Shown one piece after another: positions 35,872-45,609 of a DNA stretch of 64,000 nt (the first letter of the stretch is position 1; every line of letters starts with the position of its first letter). The position numbers and the translations under genes were made by a program. This DNA is from Xanthomonas hortorum pv. pelargonii (GTDB taxonomy: Bacteria; Pseudomonadota; Gammaproteobacteria; Xanthomonadales; Xanthomonadaceae): contig NZ_CP098604.1 in NCBI RefSeq assembly GCF_024499015.1, forward strand, positions 4,030,001-4,094,000, written 5' to 3'. A model generated the notes under the pieces. It was not told the origin of the DNA, did no database searches, and saw only the letters and a program-made list of their open reading frames with translations.

Positions 35872-37706
35872 TTCGGCGTGATCCACACCTGCTGCTGCAA
35901 ACCACGCACGCTGGGCTTGGCGGTGCTGTCCAGATCGAACACCACCACGGTGTTGTCGCCCTTCCGCTGGAACGGTGCCGGGAAGTACAGCGCACGTTGC
36001 GCGCCGATGTTCCAGTGGCGGCCCAGGTTGACGCCGTTGGCCCAGGTCACGCCCTTGCCGAAGGCGCGCATGTCCAGATAGGTGTCGGTGGGTGTGCCGA
36101 TGCGCAGGCTGCCGCGATGGAAGGCCGGGCCATCGACGTGATTGCGGGTCCAGCCGCGCAGGCTGTCGGGCGAGCGCATCGGCAGCGGGAACGCCTGCCA
36201 GCCGATGAGCTGCCGGTTGTCCAGCAGCACCGGGTCGACCAGGCCGGCGCGGCCGTCGGCCATGCGTGGGCCGTAGTTGATGCGGCCGCTGTTTTCCACC
36301 AGCACGTCGAGCGTGTGTTCGCCGGCCGGAATATCCACGTTGGTGGAGACCTGCTGCAGGCGACGTTCGACGCTGCCGACCGGCTTCTTGTCCAGATACA
36401 CGCGTGCTACGTCGCGCACCTCGCCCAGGTACAGCGAACCCTTGCGCGGGCCGGTGACGGTGGTGCGGTAAAGGATGTAGCCGTAATCCTGGCCGAAGTG
36501 TTCCATCGGCTGCGGGGTGTCGATGGCGATCGGCGCGGGCAGGTTGTCCCACAGCGGGGCCGATTCGCGCAGTTGGGTTTCCGGCAGGGCGGCGATGGCG
36601 ATCGGTGCCGGTAATGCAGGCGGTTGCACGCCGGTAACGCGAGTGATGGCATCGCGCATCAATGCGAACTTGGGCGTGGGACGGCCGGCTTCGTCGAGGA
36701 TGGCGTCGTAGTCGTAGCTGGTGGTTTGCGGGGCGTAATGGTCGCTGGGATTACCCTGGAAATTGGCACCATTCATGAAGCCGAAACTGGTGCCGCCGAT
36801 GAACATGTAGAGATTGGCCGAGTGGCCCTGGCGCAGGATCCACTCCAGTTCTTCGGTCTGTTGCTTAGCATCGGTGCTGGCGTGCGGCTTGCCCCAGTGA
36901 TCGAACCAGCCGGCCCAGTATTCGCCGACCATGCGCGGTTGGTCGGGGCGGAACTTGATCAGTTTGTCGAACGCGCTCTTGGCCTCACCGGGTGCGAAGT
37001 TCACCACCGCCAGGGTGTCAGGCAAGGTGCCGTTGGCGAGCATGTCGGCGCCGTCGGAAGTGAACAGCAGCGCGTCGTCGAAACCAGCCTTGACGTACAT
37101 GGCGCGGTTGTCGGCCATGTAGGCATGGTCGTCGTCGTAGGAGCCGTATTCGTTCTCGACCTGCACGGCGACGATCGGGCCGCCGTTGTGGTTAAGCAGC
37201 GGATGCACCTGTTTGGACACCGCATCCAGATAGGCCTGGCTGGCGGCGAGAAAGCGCGGGTCGCGGCTGCGTACGCGGATATTGTCCTTGCCGAACAACC
37301 ACGCGGGGTAGCCGCCGGCTTCCCACTCGGCGCAGGTGTAGGGGCCGGGCCGCAGGATCACGTTGAGGCCCTGCGCGGCGGCTTCGCGCACGAACGCGGC
37401 CACATCGTTGTTGCCGGCAAAATCGAACTGGCCTTGCTGCGGTTCGACCAGATTCCAGAACACGTAGGTCTCCACCGTGTTCAGGCCGAGTGCGCGTGCC
37501 TTCTGCAGGCGGTCCTTCCAGTATTCGCGCGGAATGCGCTGGAAATGGATGGCGCCGGAGAGAATCTGGTACGGCTTGCCGTCGCGCACGAACTGCGTGC
37601 CTTGGGTGCCGAAGCTGGGCCAGCTCTCGGCGGTAGCGGCAGACGCGGTGACGGGAAGTGCGAACGCGAGGGCCAGAACGAGCGGTGCAAGGGTGGTGCG
37701 CAACAT
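35865..37706 (-). CDS. nixL: GH35 beta-galactosidase, NixL-type
   Basis: 613 residues from the ATG at 37706, with a Sec signal peptide (LAPLVLALAFALPVTASA). The GH35 barrel is clear: GAIHFQRIPREYWKDRL, TVETYVFWNLVEPQQGQFDF, LRPGPYTCAEWEAGGYPAWL, the acid/base Glu in VAVQVENEYGSYDDD and the nucleophile in MVGEYWAGWFDHWG. Beta-sandwich domains follow. It would remove terminal beta-galactose, such as the beta-1,3-galactose of Lewis-a type plant N-glycans. It is the last gene of the GH125-GH92-GH35 set; the start lies 54 bases after the GH92 stop. The nix letters follow the published X. campestris cluster from memory. Confidence 0.88.
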   Translation of the reverse strand: MLRTTLAPLVLALAFALPVTASAATAESWPSFGTQGTQFVRDGKPYQILSGAIHFQRIPREYWKDRLQKARALGLNTVETYVFWNLVEPQQGQFDFAGNNDVAAFVREAAAQGLNVILRPGPYTCAEWEAGGYPAWLFGKDNIRVRSRDPRFLAASQAYLDAVSKQVHPLLNHNGGPIVAVQVENEYGSYDDDHAYMADNRAMYVKAGFDDALLFTSDGADMLANGTLPDTLAVVNFAPGEAKSAFDKLIKFRPDQPRMVGEYWAGWFDHWGKPHASTDAKQQTEELEWILRQGHSANLYMFIGGTSFGFMNGANFQGNPSDHYAPQTTSYDYDAILDEAGRPTPKFALMRDAITRVTGVQPPALPAPIAIAALPETQLRESAPLWDNLPAPIAIDTPQPMEHFGQDYGYILYRTTVTGPRKGSLYLGEVRDVARVYLDKKPVGSVERRLQQVSTNVDIPAGEHTLDVLVENSGRINYGPRMADGRAGLVDPVLLDNRQLIGWQAFPLPMRSPDSLRGWTRNHVDGPAFHRGSLRIGTPTDTYLDMRAFGKGVTWANGVNLGRHWNIGAQRALYFPAPFQRKGDNTVVVFDLDSTAKPSVRGLQQQVWITPKE

Positions 37707-37721
37707 GGGAAATTCTCGGCG

Positions 37722-37751
37722 GTGACGAGTGACGAGTGACGAGTAACGAGT
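37722..37751. repeat. Four-copy heptanucleotide repeat before nixL
   Basis: Four copies of GTGACGA (the fourth GTAACGA) lie between the nixK stop and the nixL start, 16-45 bases upstream of the nixL ATG. Copy number would change the spacing of the nixL leader. Confidence 0.85.
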
Positions 37752-37760
37752 TGAGAACAA

Positions 37761-40106
37761 TCAACTAAACGACGGCGGCAGATCCTGCTTGTTCGCACCG
37801 AAGGCCAGATTCGGCTTGGCGCCCATGCTGAATTCCAGCGTGCCGCCAGCGGCCAGATCGGCGTGGCGCAACCAGGCGCGGTTGGTTGGTTTGCCGTTCC
37901 AGGTCAGCGATTGCACGTACACGTTTTGCGCGCTGCTGTTGTTGGCCACGATGCGCAAGGTGCGGCCGTTGCCGACATCGAGTTCTGCACGCTTGAACAG
38001 CGGGCTGCCAAGAATGTAGTTGCCGCTGACCGGATCCACTGCATACAACCCGAGCGCGCTGAGCACAAACCAGGCGCTCATCTGCCCGCAGTCTTCATTG
38101 CCGGACAGGCCATTGCGCGCGTCGTGATATTGCTCGCGCAGCAAGCGGCGCACCATCGCCTGGGTCTTGTACGGTTGGCCGGCGTAGGCGAACAGATACG
38201 CCACGTGATGGCTGGGCTCGTTGCCGTGCGCGTACTGGCCGACCAGGCCGTCGATATCCGGCGGCGCATCGGCGGGCAGTTCGGAGCTGGTGGAAAACAG
38301 TTCGTCGAGCTTGGCAACGAAGCCATCGCGGCCGCCGTACAGGTCCATGTAGCCGTACAGATCGTGCTGGTTGAGGAAGGTGGCCTGCCAGGCGTTGGAT
38401 TCGGTGAAATCGCGCCATTGGGTGAGGTGGCCCATGCCGCGCGGGTCGAACGGTTTGGCCCAGCTGCCGTCTTCCAGCCGCGCCTGCACGAAGCCGCTGT
38501 CGCGATTGAACACGTTGCGGTAATTGCGCGAGCGCGCGCGCAGTGCGCGTGCATCGTCGGTGGCACCGGCGGCCTGCGCCAGATGCGCGCAGGCCCAGTC
38601 GTCGTAAGCGTATTCCAGCGTGCGGCTGACCGCTTCGTCCACCTTGTCGGCGGGGATGTAACCGAGCTTGCGGTAATACGCCAGGCCGTGGGTGGTGTCG
38701 TCCATCGCACGCTTGCGGTACGCCGGCCAGGCGGCTTTGTAGTCGATGCCGGTGAAGCCCTTGGCATGCGCTTCGGCCAGCACCACTGCCGAGTGGTAGC
38801 CGATCATGCAGCCGGTTTCTACGCCTTGCAGCGGCCAGATGCCCACGCCATCCGGGCATTCGTTGGCGCCGCGCACCAGGCATTGCACCAGGTCCGGCAC
38901 GCGCTCGGGCTGTACCAGCGTGAGCAGCGGATGCGCGGCGCGGTAGGTGTCCCACAGCGAGTAGGTGCTGTAGTTGTGATAGCCCTTGGGCGCGGTGTGG
39001 ATCTGCAGATCCATGCCGCGGTAGCGGCCATCCACGTCGCTGAAGAGGGTGGGTGCGAGCAGGCTGTGATACAGGCCGGTGTAGAAGATGCGGCGTTGCG
39101 CGTCGTCGTCGCTGTCGATACGGACGCGTGCGAGTTCCTTTTCCCAGGCGGCCACGGCTTGCGCGTGCACGCGGGCGAAGTCGAAGTCGGGCAGTTCGGC
39201 GTCCAGATTGGCCAGCGCGTTGTCGGCGCTCACCGCCGAGATGCCGACCTTGATCAGCAGCGGTGCGTCGGATGCATCCGGGTAATGCAGTGCGGCCTTG
39301 AGATGCACGCCATCGGCGCTGCGCGTGCCTGCGGCCAGCGGCTGGTCTTCGTTGTACAGCTGCACGTGTTTGAACGGCCGTGACAGGCGCATGGCGAAAT
39401 AGATGTAGCGCCCCTGTGCCCATTGATAGACGCGTCGGCCACCGGTGAGGGTGCGTTCGTCCACCACGCGCAGTTGCGCATCGGTGATGCGGGTGGGGAT
39501 GCCGGGTTTGTCCTGCATGCCGTGGCACAGGTCCAGCAGCACGTGCGCCGGCTTGCCCTTGGGGAAGTGATAGCGATGCAGGCCAGCACGCGCGGTGGCG
39601 GTGAGTTCGGCATGCACGCCGCTGTCCTTGAGCCGCACGCGGTAGTAGCCGGGCGAGGCGGCTTCGTCGCTGTGATCGAAGCGCGAGCGATAGCCGGTGT
39701 CCGGTGCGTCGAGTGTGCCGGGCACCAGCTTCACTTCGCCGGTGGCGGGCACCAGCAGAAAATCCAGCATGTCGCCGATGCCGGTGCCGGACAGATGCGT
39801 GTGCGAAAAGCCCATGATCGATCCGTCGGATTCGTGGTAGCCGGAGCACGAATCCCACACGGCGTTGTAGGTGTCGGGGCTCAGCTGCACCATGCCGAAC
39901 GGCAGCGTCGCGCCGGGGAAGGTGTGGCCGTGGCCGCCGGTGCCGATGAAGACATCGACGTGGCGGGTGAGGTCGGCGCGGGTACGCGCGTCGGCTGGGA
40001 GTGCGTAGTTGCCGGCGCGTGCGCGGGCGAGGCCTGTTGCCAGAGCGCCGCTACCGAACAGTGCCGCTGCGATGGCGCCTTGGAGAAAACCGCGTCGTGT
40101 TGCCAT
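37761..40106 (-). CDS. nixK: GH92 alpha-mannosidase, NixK-type
   Basis: 781 residues from the ATG at 40106, with a twin-arginine-type signal (MATRRGFLQGAIAAALFGSG). GH92 signatures: VDVFIGTGGHGHTFPGATLP, GMVQLSPDT, FSHTHLSGTG, NYSTYSLWDTYRAAHPL, GNEPSHHVAYLFAYAG and GNEDCGQMSAWFVLSALG followed by GSPLFKRAEL. These Ca-dependent inverting enzymes trim alpha-mannose. In X. campestris the GH92 enzyme NixK was reported to remove the alpha-1,3-mannose of the plant N-glycan core first, which then allows xylose removal. Its folded export through Tat suggests a periplasmic location. Part of the operon with GH125 (upstream) and GH35 (downstream). Confidence 0.93.
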   Translation of the reverse strand: MATRRGFLQGAIAAALFGSGALATGLARARAGNYALPADARTRADLTRHVDVFIGTGGHGHTFPGATLPFGMVQLSPDTYNAVWDSCSGYHESDGSIMGFSHTHLSGTGIGDMLDFLLVPATGEVKLVPGTLDAPDTGYRSRFDHSDEAASPGYYRVRLKDSGVHAELTATARAGLHRYHFPKGKPAHVLLDLCHGMQDKPGIPTRITDAQLRVVDERTLTGGRRVYQWAQGRYIYFAMRLSRPFKHVQLYNEDQPLAAGTRSADGVHLKAALHYPDASDAPLLIKVGISAVSADNALANLDAELPDFDFARVHAQAVAAWEKELARVRIDSDDDAQRRIFYTGLYHSLLAPTLFSDVDGRYRGMDLQIHTAPKGYHNYSTYSLWDTYRAAHPLLTLVQPERVPDLVQCLVRGANECPDGVGIWPLQGVETGCMIGYHSAVVLAEAHAKGFTGIDYKAAWPAYRKRAMDDTTHGLAYYRKLGYIPADKVDEAVSRTLEYAYDDWACAHLAQAAGATDDARALRARSRNYRNVFNRDSGFVQARLEDGSWAKPFDPRGMGHLTQWRDFTESNAWQATFLNQHDLYGYMDLYGGRDGFVAKLDELFSTSSELPADAPPDIDGLVGQYAHGNEPSHHVAYLFAYAGQPYKTQAMVRRLLREQYHDARNGLSGNEDCGQMSAWFVLSALGLYAVDPVSGNYILGSPLFKRAELDVGNGRTLRIVANNSSAQNVYVQSLTWNGKPTNRAWLRHADLAAGGTLEFSMGAKPNLAFGANKQDLPPSFS

Positions 40107-40144
40107 GTGTCTGGTCTCGGAGTTTGCGGGCCGATGCCGGGGCA

Positions 40145-40187
40145 CCCTCATCCGCCCTTCGGGCACCTTCTCCCGGCGGGAGAAGGG
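40145..40187 (-). repeat. Xanthomonas intergenic palindromic (REP-like) element between nixJ and nixK
   Basis: CCCTCATCCGCCCTTCGGGC followed by CCTTCTCCCGGCGGGAGAAGG, the same family as 15181-15230 in the opposite orientation. It lies in the 134-base gap between the GH125 stop and the GH92 start and could act as an mRNA-stabilising hairpin within the operon. Confidence 0.8.
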
Positions 40188-40240
40188 AAGATCAAGTGCT
40201 GTCGTTCCGCCTGGAAAGGAAGATCTAGCGCTTCGGACAA

Positions 40241-41704
40241 TCAGCTACTGCGCAGCAGCTGTGGTTTGCGTTGGTGCAGATCGATGATCAGTTCGCCGAA
40301 CAAGGTGTTGGCCCAGGCGAACCAGTCGCGGGTGAAGGTGCTCGGGTTGTCCTTGTCGAAGGCTTCGTGCATGAAGCCGGTGCCGGCATGGGTGGTTTTG
40401 AGCCACTGCAGGCACTGGCGCAGCTGTGCGTCGTCGTCGCTGACCAGCGCGTACTGGATGATCGACATCGGCCAGATCGTGCCCATGCCGCTGTGCGGGC
40501 TGCCGACGCCTTCGGCCGCCGTGCCGCGCGAGAAATACGGGTTGCGTTCGCTCCAGGCCAGCTGGCGGGTGCGCAGGAACACCGGGTCGGCGCGGTCGCA
40601 GCAGCCCAGGTAGGCCAGGCTGAGCAGGCCGGGGGCGTTGGCGTCGTCGATGAACAGCTGGTTGCCGTAACCGTCCACTTCAAATGCCCAGTACGCCTGC
40701 CCATCGGCGTCGCGTTGCTGACCAAACTTGCGTGTCGCCGCTTCCACTTCGTCGGCCAGCGCGGTGCAGTCGGCGGCAAACGCGGTATCGCGGTGCAAGG
40801 CCGTGCTCATCGTCGCCAGCTGACGCAGCGAGGCCACCGCGAACAGGTTGGCCGGCACGAACAGCGGATACACGCAGGCATCGTCGGAGGGGCGGAACAT
40901 CGAGTGGATCATGCCGTTGGGTTTGGTCGGCTGGCCGTAGCCTTCCAGCACCAGGGTTTCGGTCGCCAGCGGCGAGGGCCGCTGGAACACGTAGGGGCCG
41001 CGATTCTCTTTGCGCTGCTGCTCGCGGAAGGTCTTGACCACCACGTGCATCGCCGCGCGCCAGTCGTCGTCGAACGGGGCGGCATCGCCGGTGGCGCGCC
41101 AGTATTCGTGCGCGATGCGGATCGGGTAGCACAGCGAATCGATTTCCCACTTGCGCTCGCCCACGCCGGGCTTCATCTCGGTGATGTCGTTGAGCGACCA
41201 CTTCAGGCGCTGGGTCTGGCCATCGGGCAGGAAGGCATTGGCATAGGGGTCGAGCCGGATGCAGGCGGCCTGGCGCTGGATCAGGCCATGGAACATGCGC
41301 CGCAGCGCGGGGTCGCGCCTGGCCAGCGGCACATACGGGTGCACCTGTGCGGAGGAGTCGCGCAGCCACATCGCGTGGATGTCGCCGGTGATGACGAAGG
41401 TGTCCGGCTTGCCGTTGCGGGTGCCGGTTTCCACCGTGGTGTCGAGCGTGTTGGGGTAGCAGTTCTCGAACAGCCAGGCCAGTTCCGGGTCGGCGATGCG
41501 CGATTTGATCTGCACGATCTGTTGCTCGACCGCCTTGCTGACGAACCGGCGCTGCGCCTTGGGCGGGCGCTTGCTGACGAACGCACCAGCGGCCGTAGAG
41601 GTGCCGGCAGGGGCGGGGGCCGCGAAGGCGGGCAGCGCGCCGGCCAGCAAGCCGGCGCCTGCGCTGGCGCCCAGCAACTGAAGGATGTCGCGGCGGGTGT
41701 GCAT
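40241..41704 (-). CDS. nixJ: GH125 exo-alpha-1,6-mannosidase, NixJ-type
   Basis: 487 residues from the ATG at 41704. The N terminus is a twin-arginine-type signal (MHTRRDILQLLGASAGAG), then a Pro/Ala linker. GH125 blocks: WLFENCYPNTLDTTVETG, ITGDIHAMWLRDSSAQVHPY, WSLNDITEMKPGVGERKWEI, GMIHSMFRPSDDACVYPLFV, then SPHSGMGTIWPMSIIQYAL and NTLFGELIIDLHQRKP. The family cleaves alpha-1,6-linked mannose by inversion; NixJ in X. campestris acts after the GH3 xylosidase. It is probably periplasmic. It follows the GH4 gene by 203 bases, a gap long enough for its own promoter and placing it at the junction with the five-gene module. That gap holds no gene. Confidence 0.92.
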   Translation of the reverse strand: MHTRRDILQLLGASAGAGLLAGALPAFAAPAPAGTSTAAGAFVSKRPPKAQRRFVSKAVEQQIVQIKSRIADPELAWLFENCYPNTLDTTVETGTRNGKPDTFVITGDIHAMWLRDSSAQVHPYVPLARRDPALRRMFHGLIQRQAACIRLDPYANAFLPDGQTQRLKWSLNDITEMKPGVGERKWEIDSLCYPIRIAHEYWRATGDAAPFDDDWRAAMHVVVKTFREQQRKENRGPYVFQRPSPLATETLVLEGYGQPTKPNGMIHSMFRPSDDACVYPLFVPANLFAVASLRQLATMSTALHRDTAFAADCTALADEVEAATRKFGQQRDADGQAYWAFEVDGYGNQLFIDDANAPGLLSLAYLGCCDRADPVFLRTRQLAWSERNPYFSRGTAAEGVGSPHSGMGTIWPMSIIQYALVSDDDAQLRQCLQWLKTTHAGTGFMHEAFDKDNPSTFTRDWFAWANTLFGELIIDLHQRKPQLLRSS

Positions 41705-41907
41705 GACCTGGAGGCTCCTTGGATTCGGCAAGCGGTCTGCACAGCGGCACCTCCGCATCAGCGGCGTGGCACGCCGGACCGACGATGAGACCTATGCAGG
41801 ACCAATTCCCGATGACCATACAACGTGTGCGCCGAATGTGCATAGTGCGTTCGCACAATTCGGCGCCGTACGCGTGGGTTGCGGCCAACAGCAGACACGG
41901 CTTCCCA

Positions 41908-43332
41908 TCAACCGGCCGCCTGCGCACGCCAATGTGCCGGCCCCGCGCAGTGGCCATCGTCGTGCTCATGCCCGAACAGCTCATCCAGCATGCGCCGCGA
42001 CGGGCTCCACTCGCCGATCGCCGGGTGGATCAGCATCGCCTTGCAGGCGTCCAGGTGGCTGCCGCTGAGCGCTGCCTCGATCGCGGCGTGTTCGTAGGCC
42101 TTGAACGAGCGCACCAGCCCTTGCACGGCGCTGGGCAGCGGTGCGGCCGGGATCGGCACGATGCGGTCGCGGTCGATGTCGGCGGCGATTTCCACGATGT
42201 CGTCGTCGGCCAGCTCGGCCATTGCGCCCTGGTTGCGCACGTTGACCACGTGCCGGCTGGGGCGGGCGCCGGTCAGCGCGCTCATCACGTCCACCGCGAT
42301 GCGGTGATAGCCGGTGCTGGCGCGGAACGGGTCCGGCTGCGGCGCCAGGTCCGGGGCGAAGGCCGAGCCGGCCTCGGCCTCCAGCTTCATGTACGAGCCG
42401 GAGCGCTGCGCCAGGTAGGCCGCATAGGTCTGCACCGCGCCGGTGGTGTCGCCGGCCTCTAGGCGGCTGCGCAGGTCGCCGATCAGGCTGCGGTTGAGCC
42501 GCTCGATCTCGCCACCGCGGCTGGCTCCGCTGGCGCGCTGGTTGTCCAGGGCGCGGCGGCGTTCGTAGAAGAAATACAGGTACTCGGTGGGGATCAAGCG
42601 CAGCGCACGCAGCATGTCGAAGTCGAACAACGGCGCCAGGTACAGCTGCCGCAGGAGGGCGTCGTCGGCGAGCACGCGGTCGAGGATGTCCACGCCGCGC
42701 AGGCGCACCGCGCGGATCCAGCCCAGGTGGTTGAGGCCGACGTACTCGCATTCCACATCTTCTGCCGGCTCGCCGAGTGCGCGCGCGATGTTGTGGAACA
42801 GCTCCACCGGCGTGTCGCAGATGCCGACCACGCGTGCGCGGGTGTGGGCGCTGATGGCCTGGGTGATCAGCCCGGCCGGGTTGGTGAAGCTGACCAGCCA
42901 GGCATCCGGGCTCAGGCGTTCGATCATGCGCGCCTGTTCGATCGCCACCGGCACCGTGCGCAAGGCCTTGGCCACGCCGCCGGGGCCGGTGGTTTCCTGG
43001 CCTGAATAACCGTGGCGGATGATGGTCTGTTCGTCGGAGGCGCGCTGCGCGATGCCACCGACACGAATGCTGTTGAGCACGAAATGCGCGCCTTCGATCG
43101 CCGCTTCCAGCGATGGCGCGGCGTGCACCTGCAACGCGCCGCCGGACTCGGCGACGATGGCGCGGCCCATCGCCACCATCAGCGCCAGGCGCTCCTGGTC
43201 GGGGTCGTACAGCACGATCTCGCGTGCGCCGAGGGCTTCGGCGGCTTCGTTGACGCCGTACACCACCAACGGTGTACGCACGCCGCCGCCGCCGATCAGG
43301 GTCAGTTTGCGATTGTCGACAGAACTGCTCAT
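41908..43332 (-). CDS. GH4 family NAD-dependent (6-phospho-)beta-glycosidase
   Basis: 474 residues; the ATG at 43332 overlaps the stop of the kinase gene (ATGA). GH4 hallmarks: the N-terminal Rossmann motif [44 protein letters not shown], the metal-site cysteine in [14 protein letters not shown] (family CN/D-x-P) and the partner His in [11 protein letters not shown]4 enzymes need NAD and a divalent metal and work through an oxidation-elimination route. This subgroup usually acts on 6-phospho-beta-glycosides. Xanthomonas lacks a wide PTS range, so the adjacent PfkB kinase may supply the phosphorylated substrate. No signal peptide; cytoplasmic. Confidence 0.88.
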   Translation of the reverse strand: MSSSVDNRKLTLIGGGGVRTPLVVYGVNEAAEALGAREIVLYDPDQERLALMVAMGRAIVAESGGALQVHAAPSLEAAIEGAHFVLNSIRVGGIAQRASDEQTIIRHGYSGQETTGPGGVAKALRTVPVAIEQARMIERLSPDAWLVSFTNPAGLITQAISAHTRARVVGICDTPVELFHNIARALGEPAEDVECEYVGLNHLGWIRAVRLRGVDILDRVLADDALLRQLYLAPLFDFDMLRALRLIPTEYLYFFYERRRALDNQRASGASRGGEIERLNRSLIGDLRSRLEAGDTTGAVQTYAAYLAQRSGSYMKLEAEAGSAFAPDLAPQPDPFRASTGYHRIAVDVMSALTGARPSRHVVNVRNQGAMAELADDDIVEIAADIDRDRIVPIPAAPLPSAVQGLVRSFKAYEHAAIEAALSGSHLDACKAMLIHPAIGEWSPSRRMLDELFGHEHDDGHCAGPAHWRAQAAG

Positions 43333-44246
43333 GGAACGTCCTCGTGTGTGGGGGGAGAGAGTTGAAACAGACCGTCCAGCGCGCCGAGTGCGCTGCAACA
43401 GGCCGCGCCGCTACGGCAGCCTTGCTGCGCGCAGGCGTCCAGCGGCTGGCCGTGCATGTACGCGGCGATGAAGCCGGCATCGAAGGCGTCGCCGGCTCCG
43501 GTGGTGTCGCGCACCTGCACTGCGGGTGCGGCGATCGGGCGGGCGCCGGCAGCATCAATGACCATCGCACCGCTGGCGCCGAGCTTGATCACCGCCTGGC
43601 GCAGGCCGAGCGCGCGTGCCCAGGCCAGGCAGGCATCGGTGCCGTCGCCGCAGCCCATTAGCGCGGCTTCTTTCTGGTTGGGCAGGAACCAGGTCACTGC
43701 GCGGCAGGTGGCGTGGTTGGCCGGATCGGTGAGCCATGCTGGGCTGAAGCCGACGTCCAGCGAGGTGGTGCAGCCTGCGCGCGCCAACAGCGGCAGTAAC
43801 GTGGTTGCCAATGCGGCTGGCAATGGCATCGCGAAGTGCACATGCGCGGCCGCCGACATCACGGCAATGGACTCCTCGCGCAGCAGCAGTGCGCCCAACT
43901 CGGCGTTGGCGCCAACATAGGTGAAGAACGAGCGGTCCTCCTGCAGCGACACGCTGGTGGTCACGCCAGTGCCGGCAGTCGAGTCGATCAAGCCATCGGC
44001 CGAAACACCGAAGTCGCCCAAACGCTGTTCGAACAACCCGCGGTCCTGCGCACCGATTGCGCCGATCACGCGCACGTTGCAACCCAGCTGCGCCAACGCG
44101 CAGGCGGTGATGATGGTGCCGCCGCCCAACTCACGCGTGTAATGGCGCGCAAACGCTTCTTCGCCTGGTGCCGGCCAGCGTTCGAAGCCGCTGAAGATAT
44201 GGTCCAGATAGACCTCGCCGACCACCACGAGTTGCGCGGCGCTCAT
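43329..44246 (-). CDS. PfkB-family sugar kinase
   Basis: 305 residues from the ATG at 44246, which overlaps the permease stop (ATGA). PfkB features: the first motif FARHYTRELGGGTIITACALAQLG (Gly-Gly box), a middle ATP/sugar lid region, NQKEAALMGCGD, and the second motif VRDTTGAGDAFDAGFIAAYM with the GAGD anion hole and catalytic Asp. The N-terminal AQLVVVGEVYLDHI is the usual beta strand. It would phosphorylate a sugar or sugar derivative imported by the upstream permease. The substrate cannot be read from sequence; the position immediately before GH4 suggests that it primes the GH4 substrate or its hydrolysis product. Confidence 0.88.
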   Translation of the reverse strand: MSAAQLVVVGEVYLDHIFSGFERWPAPGEEAFARHYTRELGGGTIITACALAQLGCNVRVIGAIGAQDRGLFEQRLGDFGVSADGLIDSTAGTGVTTSVSLQEDRSFFTYVGANAELGALLLREESIAVMSAAAHVHFAMPLPAALATTLLPLLARAGCTTSLDVGFSPAWLTDPANHATCRAVTWFLPNQKEAALMGCGDGTDACLAWARALGLRQAVIKLGASGAMVIDAAGARPIAAPAVQVRDTTGAGDAFDAGFIAAYMHGQPLDACAQQGCRSGAACCSALGALDGLFQLSPPTHEDVP

Positions 44247-45609
44247 TGCAGCTGGAACGGCCATGCGCGCTGCCTCCGTGCCTGGATCAGATACAGCGCG
44301 CTGCCCACGCACAGCGCCAAGACGGCGGCAAGCAGGCGCTTGGCCGGGCTGGTGGCCAGCAGATACAGCCAGCCGAACACGCTGATCAGCAGCGGCCACG
44401 GATACAACGGCATCGCAAACGCACGGCGGCGTCGCTTGCGTCGCAACAGCACCACCGCCAGGCATTGCGCCAGAAACTGGAACAGGATCTGGATGATCAT
44501 CAAGGTGGCGATCAGATCGTCCAGCGACAGCAGGCAGGCCAGCGCCGAGGTCGCACCGACGAACAGCAGCGACACAGTGGGAAACCCGCCGCGCGGATGC
44601 AGCTGCGCAAACACGCCGAAGAACTGCCCGGCTGCCGCGGCTGCATAAGGCACCCGCGAGTAGCCCAACTGCACCACCAGCGCCGAGCCCCAACTGGCGA
44701 CGACAATCAGCGCTACCGCCACGGTGCTGCCAATGGGGCCGTAGATGGCCTGCATGAAGTCGGCCATCACCGCCTTGAGTGCGCGGCCTGCTGCCACGGC
44801 AGCACACCGAGCAAGGTGATGTTGAGGCCCAGATACAGCAGCGCCACGATCGGGATCGAGATCAGCACCGCGCGTGGAATCGTGCGCCGCGGCTTGCGGA
44901 TTTCGCCACCGAGCATGCACACGTTGTTGTAGCCGCCGTAATCGTAGACCGCGATCAACGCCACTGCGCCAAAGCCCAGCCAGAATCCATGCGGCGAAGC
45001 GGGGCGCGCGTGCAAGAACGCCGATGCAATGCCGAAATCGAAATGCAGCACGCCGCTGAGGATGATCCACACGCAGGCGCCGATCACCACCGCACTGACC
45101 AGCAACGACAGCAGCTGCACCGAGCGCACCTTGCGATACAGCAACAGCGTGTTGAACGCGCACAGCGCCATCGCGATCGCGGTGAGCTGGGTATGGCCCA
45201 GCCCCGGCATCAGGAACGCCAGGTATTGCACGCAGCCCACTGCGGCAGAGCCCACCGACAACGGTGCGGTCAGCAGGGTCTGCCACAGATACAGAAAGCC
45301 GAACAAGCGCCCCCAACGTTCGCGGCCGTAAGCCTCGCGCAGATAGTGGTAGGGCCCGCCCGAACGCGGAATCGCCGCGCCCAGTTCGGCCCACACCAAC
45401 CCGTCGCAGAGACACAACAGCGCGCCTGCGACCCAACCGACCAACACCGCTGGCCCGGCCAGTGCCGACAACGCCAGCGGAATGGTGATGAACGGGCCGA
45501 TGCCGATCATGTTGAGCAGGTTGGCCGATAGCGCGCTCCAGAAACCGAGCGTGCGTGGCGGTGCCGACGCCTGCGTGTTCGATGGCAACACGGTGGGTGC
45601 GGTCAGCAT
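44243..45609 (-). pseudogene. APC-superfamily inner-membrane permease, frameshifted in the middle
   Basis: The start at 45609 overlaps the GH35 stop by seven bases. The N-terminal half (frame to about 44790) has at least seven hydrophobic segments: FWSALSANLLNMIGIGPF with the APC-type GIG motif, LVGWVAGALLCLCDGLVWAE, LGAAIPRSGGPYHYLREAYG and others. After LLGVLPWQQA the reading moves to another frame, where ALKAVMADFMQAIYGPIG and five more segments continue to QRAWPFQLQ. The total span is two bases over a multiple of three, consistent with one lost base near 44785-44800. Homologues are amino-acid/polyamine-type permeases, unusual in a sugar cluster. If real, the break removes the last five or six helices. 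Confidence 0.8.
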
